Assembly: GCA_947624335.1 (NCBI GenBank)
Contig: CANQJX010000065.1
Span: 1-8,851, forward strand
Source: an uncultured Marvinbryantia sp.
Lineage (GTDB): Bacteria; Bacillota; Clostridia; Lachnospirales; Lachnospiraceae
Direction: 5' to 3'
Length of the DNA stretch: 8,851 bases
The position numbers and the translations under genes were made by a program. Positions 7,059 to 8,851 of this stretch are shown one piece after another. A model generated the notes under the pieces. That model searched no databases. It was not told the origin of the DNA and was given only the letters and a program-made list of their open reading frames with translations. Numbering within the stretch: the first letter of the stretch is position 1; each line of letters starts with the position of its first letter.

Positions 7059-8645
7059 TTATCGTTTCAGTGAAAAATCCGCTTTCTCCAACGTCAGGTT
7101 CCGATTGTAATACGGATCGCCGGCCTCCAGATAATCTTTCCAGCGTTCCTTAAACGCCTGCGCTTCCTTCCGCACGCGTTCTGCCTGCCGGGCGGTTAAT
7201 TCCAGTCCCCGCGTCCTCGACTCATAATGGATCAGTTCCGCGTACGGCTCGTACAGAACCGCTTTTTTATTTTCCCATATCCGCAGGCATAAATCAATAT
7301 CATTATAGGCAATTCTTAAATTTTCGTCAAACCCGCCTAACTGCCGGAACAGGGCTGCGTCTGTCAGCATACAGGCCGCCGTCACCGCGCTGACCGCTCT
7401 TTGACAGACAACCTGCGGGAACAATTCCGCTTTCTGGCGCGCCATGCCCTCAAAGGCATGCCCCGCCACGCCTCCGTATCCGATCACCACGCCCGCATGC
7501 TGGATGGTGCCGTCCTCATAATAAAGCCGCGCGCCGACCGCGCCCACCCCGTCCGACATATCGTTTACCATCTGCGCCAGGCTGCCTTCCCGGATCATCA
7601 CCGTATCGTTGTTTAAAAAGAGCAGATAGTCGCCTCTCGCCTGGGAGGCCGCATAGTTGTTGATTTTGGAATAATGGAATTCACCCTGCCAGCGCAAGAT
7701 GCGGATTCTGTCGTTTTCTTTTTCCAGCCTGCGGTAAAAAGAAAAGGTTTCGGGCTGCTCGCTGTTATTCTCTGCAATGATAATCTCGCAGTTGTCATAT
7801 CCCGCCTTTTCCTCGATGCTTTTTAAACATGCCGCCAGCATTTGCACCTGGTCTTTGTTTGGGATGATGACGGACACCAGCGGCCGTTTCCCGTCCGTAC
7901 GCCATATACGGCGCGTCCACGGCTGCGCGCCGGGACAGATGCGGACCTGCCGCCCGGTTCTTTGGAAATGCGCGGCAAGCACCTGTTCTTCCTCGCGGTA
8001 CGCCTGCCCGTCCGCCGCCTTCCGGTGGCACAGAATCCACGGAACATGGAAAACGTCACGCGTATTTTCCATGCAGCGCAGCAGATAATCATACAAAACC
8101 GCCCTCCCGGAAAAAGGCTGACGCGGATATCCTTTGTCCTGAATCCAATACTTTCCCGCGCCGTCCGCTTTGTACAGCCCGGCCGGCTCCCCGGCTCGTC
8201 TTGCCAGCGCCGCCGACGCCAGATAGCCGGAGCCGATATAATTGGCGCTGTACAAAAACCAGCGGTCAAAATCCGGTTTGCAAAACGGCGTTTGCGCGCT
8301 GTCGCTGTCGCAGTAAAACAATTCCGTCCGCGGATGCGAACAGGCCGCCTGCGCATAAATCTGCTCCGCCCACGCATCCGCCGACGTATCCGCGTCTAAA
8401 AAAAGCAGATATTCGTCCGTTTCGCGAATTTCCCCGTCGGGCGCGATGCGGCGTACCGCCGCCGTCTGTACGTTTGCCCGTGCGGCCTCTTTTTCCATCG
8501 CTCTTTTCTGTTTCGCATACCATTTCTGATAATCCGGCTCCTTTAAAAGCGCTGCTTTGCGCGCCGCCCGTTTGAGGGCGGCTGCCGGCCCGTTCTTCTT
8601 CAGATATGCGATTCCTTTATCGAGCGTCTTTTTGCCTTCGCCCAT
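7059..8645 (-). CDS. GT2 glycosyltransferase with a truncated first domain
   Basis: A 528-residue relative of the two-domain protein at 2625-4475, 88 residues shorter. The C-terminal GT2 domain (about 255-475) is intact: LVSVIIPNKD (256-265), AENNS (291-295), FHYSKINNYAA (323-333), LLFLNNDT (341-348), GARLYYEDGTIQHAG (371-385), YNDIDLCLR (447-455), IHYES (472-476) and the tail GDPYYNRNLT. The N-terminal half (78-240) aligns only with the second half of a GT2 domain: EYLLFLDADT (78-87), FYCDSDS (110-116), CKPDFDRWFLYSANYI (122-137) and VFHVPWILCHRK (198-209). The first strands and the nucleotide-binding segment are absent, and the QDHD motif of the relative reads VLYD here. This domain is probably not catalytic; a structural or acceptor-binding role is possible. 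An AAGGGG site lies 6 bases before the ATG, inside the end of the preceding gene, whose TGA is one base away, so translation is probably coupled. Confidence 0.9.
   Translation of the reverse strand: MGEGKKTLDKGIAYLKKNGPAAALKRAARKAALLKEPDYQKWYAKQKRAMEKEAARANVQTAAVRRIAPDGEIRETDEYLLFLDADTSADAWAEQIYAQAACSHPRTELFYCDSDSAQTPFCKPDFDRWFLYSANYIGSGYLASAALARRAGEPAGLYKADGAGKYWIQDKGYPRQPFSGRAVLYDYLLRCMENTRDVFHVPWILCHRKAADGQAYREEEQVLAAHFQRTGRQVRICPGAQPWTRRIWRTDGKRPLVSVIIPNKDQVQMLAACLKSIEEKAGYDNCEIIIAENNSEQPETFSFYRRLEKENDRIRILRWQGEFHYSKINNYAASQARGDYLLFLNNDTVMIREGSLAQMVNDMSDGVGAVGARLYYEDGTIQHAGVVIGYGGVAGHAFEGMARQKAELFPQVVCQRAVSAVTAACMLTDAALFRQLGGFDENLRIAYNDIDLCLRIWENKKAVLYEPYAELIHYESRTRGLELTARQAERVRKEAQAFKERWKDYLEAGDPYYNRNLTLEKADFSLKR
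7603..7634 (-). repeat. Near-identical segment shared with 3166-3197
   Basis: This is the second copy of the 32-base stretch described at 3166-3197, with two mismatches, again encoding GDYLLFLNNDT in the second GT2 domain. A weaker third version occurs at about 8398-8420, where the truncated first domain encodes DEYLLFLDADT. Confidence 0.6.
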
Positions 8646-8646
8646 A

Positions 8647-8851
8647 TCAGACCCCTTCCCGGCTTACACGCGGCAGACAGTTTCCTCTCGTGCGCGTCAG
8701 ATTGATATTATAGCAGGGATCCCCGTTCTTTAAAATATCCGGCCATCGTTGCTCAAACAATGCCGCTTCCCGCAGGAAACGTTCCTTCTTTTGCAGCGTA
8801 TCCTCGCCGCCGCGCGAAGAAGATTCGTGATGATACAGCATAACGTCCGGC
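8647..8851 (-). CDS. GT2 glycosyltransferase, C-terminal fragment
   Basis: Only the last 68 codons are in the window; the frame is open to the right edge, so the real start lies outside. The visible part begins PDVMLYHHESSSRG and ends with a tail containing GDPCYNINLT. It matches the end of the two-domain GT2 protein at 2625-4475, where the same region reads AELYHYESKSRG and then GDPCYNPNLT, and also the gene at 7059-8645. It therefore belongs to the same GT2 subfamily and is the third copy of this C-terminus here. The methionine at 8841 falls within the conserved segment and is not a likely start. The final residues (GNCLPRVSREGV) differ from the FSL(R/K) endings of its relatives. The TGA stop is one base before the next ATG. 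Confidence 0.85.
   Translation of the reverse strand, partial: PDVMLYHHESSSRGGEDTLQKKERFLREAALFEQRWPDILKNGDPCYNINLTRTRGNCLPRVSREGV

Noticed and set aside
7059..8645. A frameshift or sequencing error as the cause of the missing part of the first GT2 domain
   Set aside because: Only about 65 bases separate the conserved leader from the LLFLDADT segment, so the missing residues are not present in any frame; the downstream frame continues without interruption.
8647..8841. A separate 64-residue small protein starting at the ATG at 8841
   Set aside because: The frame stays open upstream to the window edge and the methionine lies inside a segment conserved with two longer GT2 proteins, so it is the end of a larger gene.

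Overview
The window is one dense polysaccharide-biosynthesis segment, read entirely from the minus strand (right to left). It holds eight consecutive genes: six complete and one cut off at each end. Gaps run from 1 to 55 bases, and two stop codons fall at or inside the next gene's Shine-Dalgarno sequence, so the genes look like one transcription unit. Purine-rich GGAGG or AAGGGG ribosome sites precede every start that can be seen. The gene content and strong Shine-Dalgarno sites fit a Gram-positive Firmicute, perhaps a Clostridia or Lachnospiraceae-type gut bacterium with moderate GC. That assignment is inference; no taxonomic marker gene is present.

In transcription order: (1) 8851-8647, the 3' end of a GT2 glycosyltransferase; (2) 8645-7059, a related GT2 protein whose first catalytic domain has lost its nucleotide-binding half; (3) 7047-5665, a multi-pass membrane protein resembling GT-C / DUF2142-type glycosyltransferases; (4) 5632-4505, a WecE/RffA-like sugar-nucleotide aminotransferase predicted to make dTDP-4-amino-4,6-dideoxygalactose; (5) 4475-2625, a two-domain GT2 protein; (6) 2616-1672, a single-domain WbbL-like GT2 enzyme; (7) 1616-216, a WcaJ-type undecaprenyl-phosphate sugar-1-phosphate transferase with a TTG start; (8) 201-1, the N-terminus of a protein made of a short charged leader followed by a tandem YGQQ-like pentapeptide array, running off the window.

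Together the genes suggest assembly of a cell-surface heteropolysaccharide on undecaprenyl phosphate. Gene 7 loads the first sugar, the GT2 proteins extend the chain, gene 4 supplies an unusual amino sugar, and the membrane protein probably adds a sugar from a lipid-linked donor. No flippase, polymerase, export ATPase, rmlA/rmlB or sugar N-acetyltransferase lies in the window; these would have to be elsewhere. There are no RNA genes, mobile elements or CRISPR arrays, and no gene-free stretch longer than 55 bases.

The most unusual features are the low-complexity Q/Y/G pentapeptide protein, the half-deleted glycosyltransferase domain in the 7059-8645 gene, and the set of three related GT2 genes sharing a C-terminal signature.
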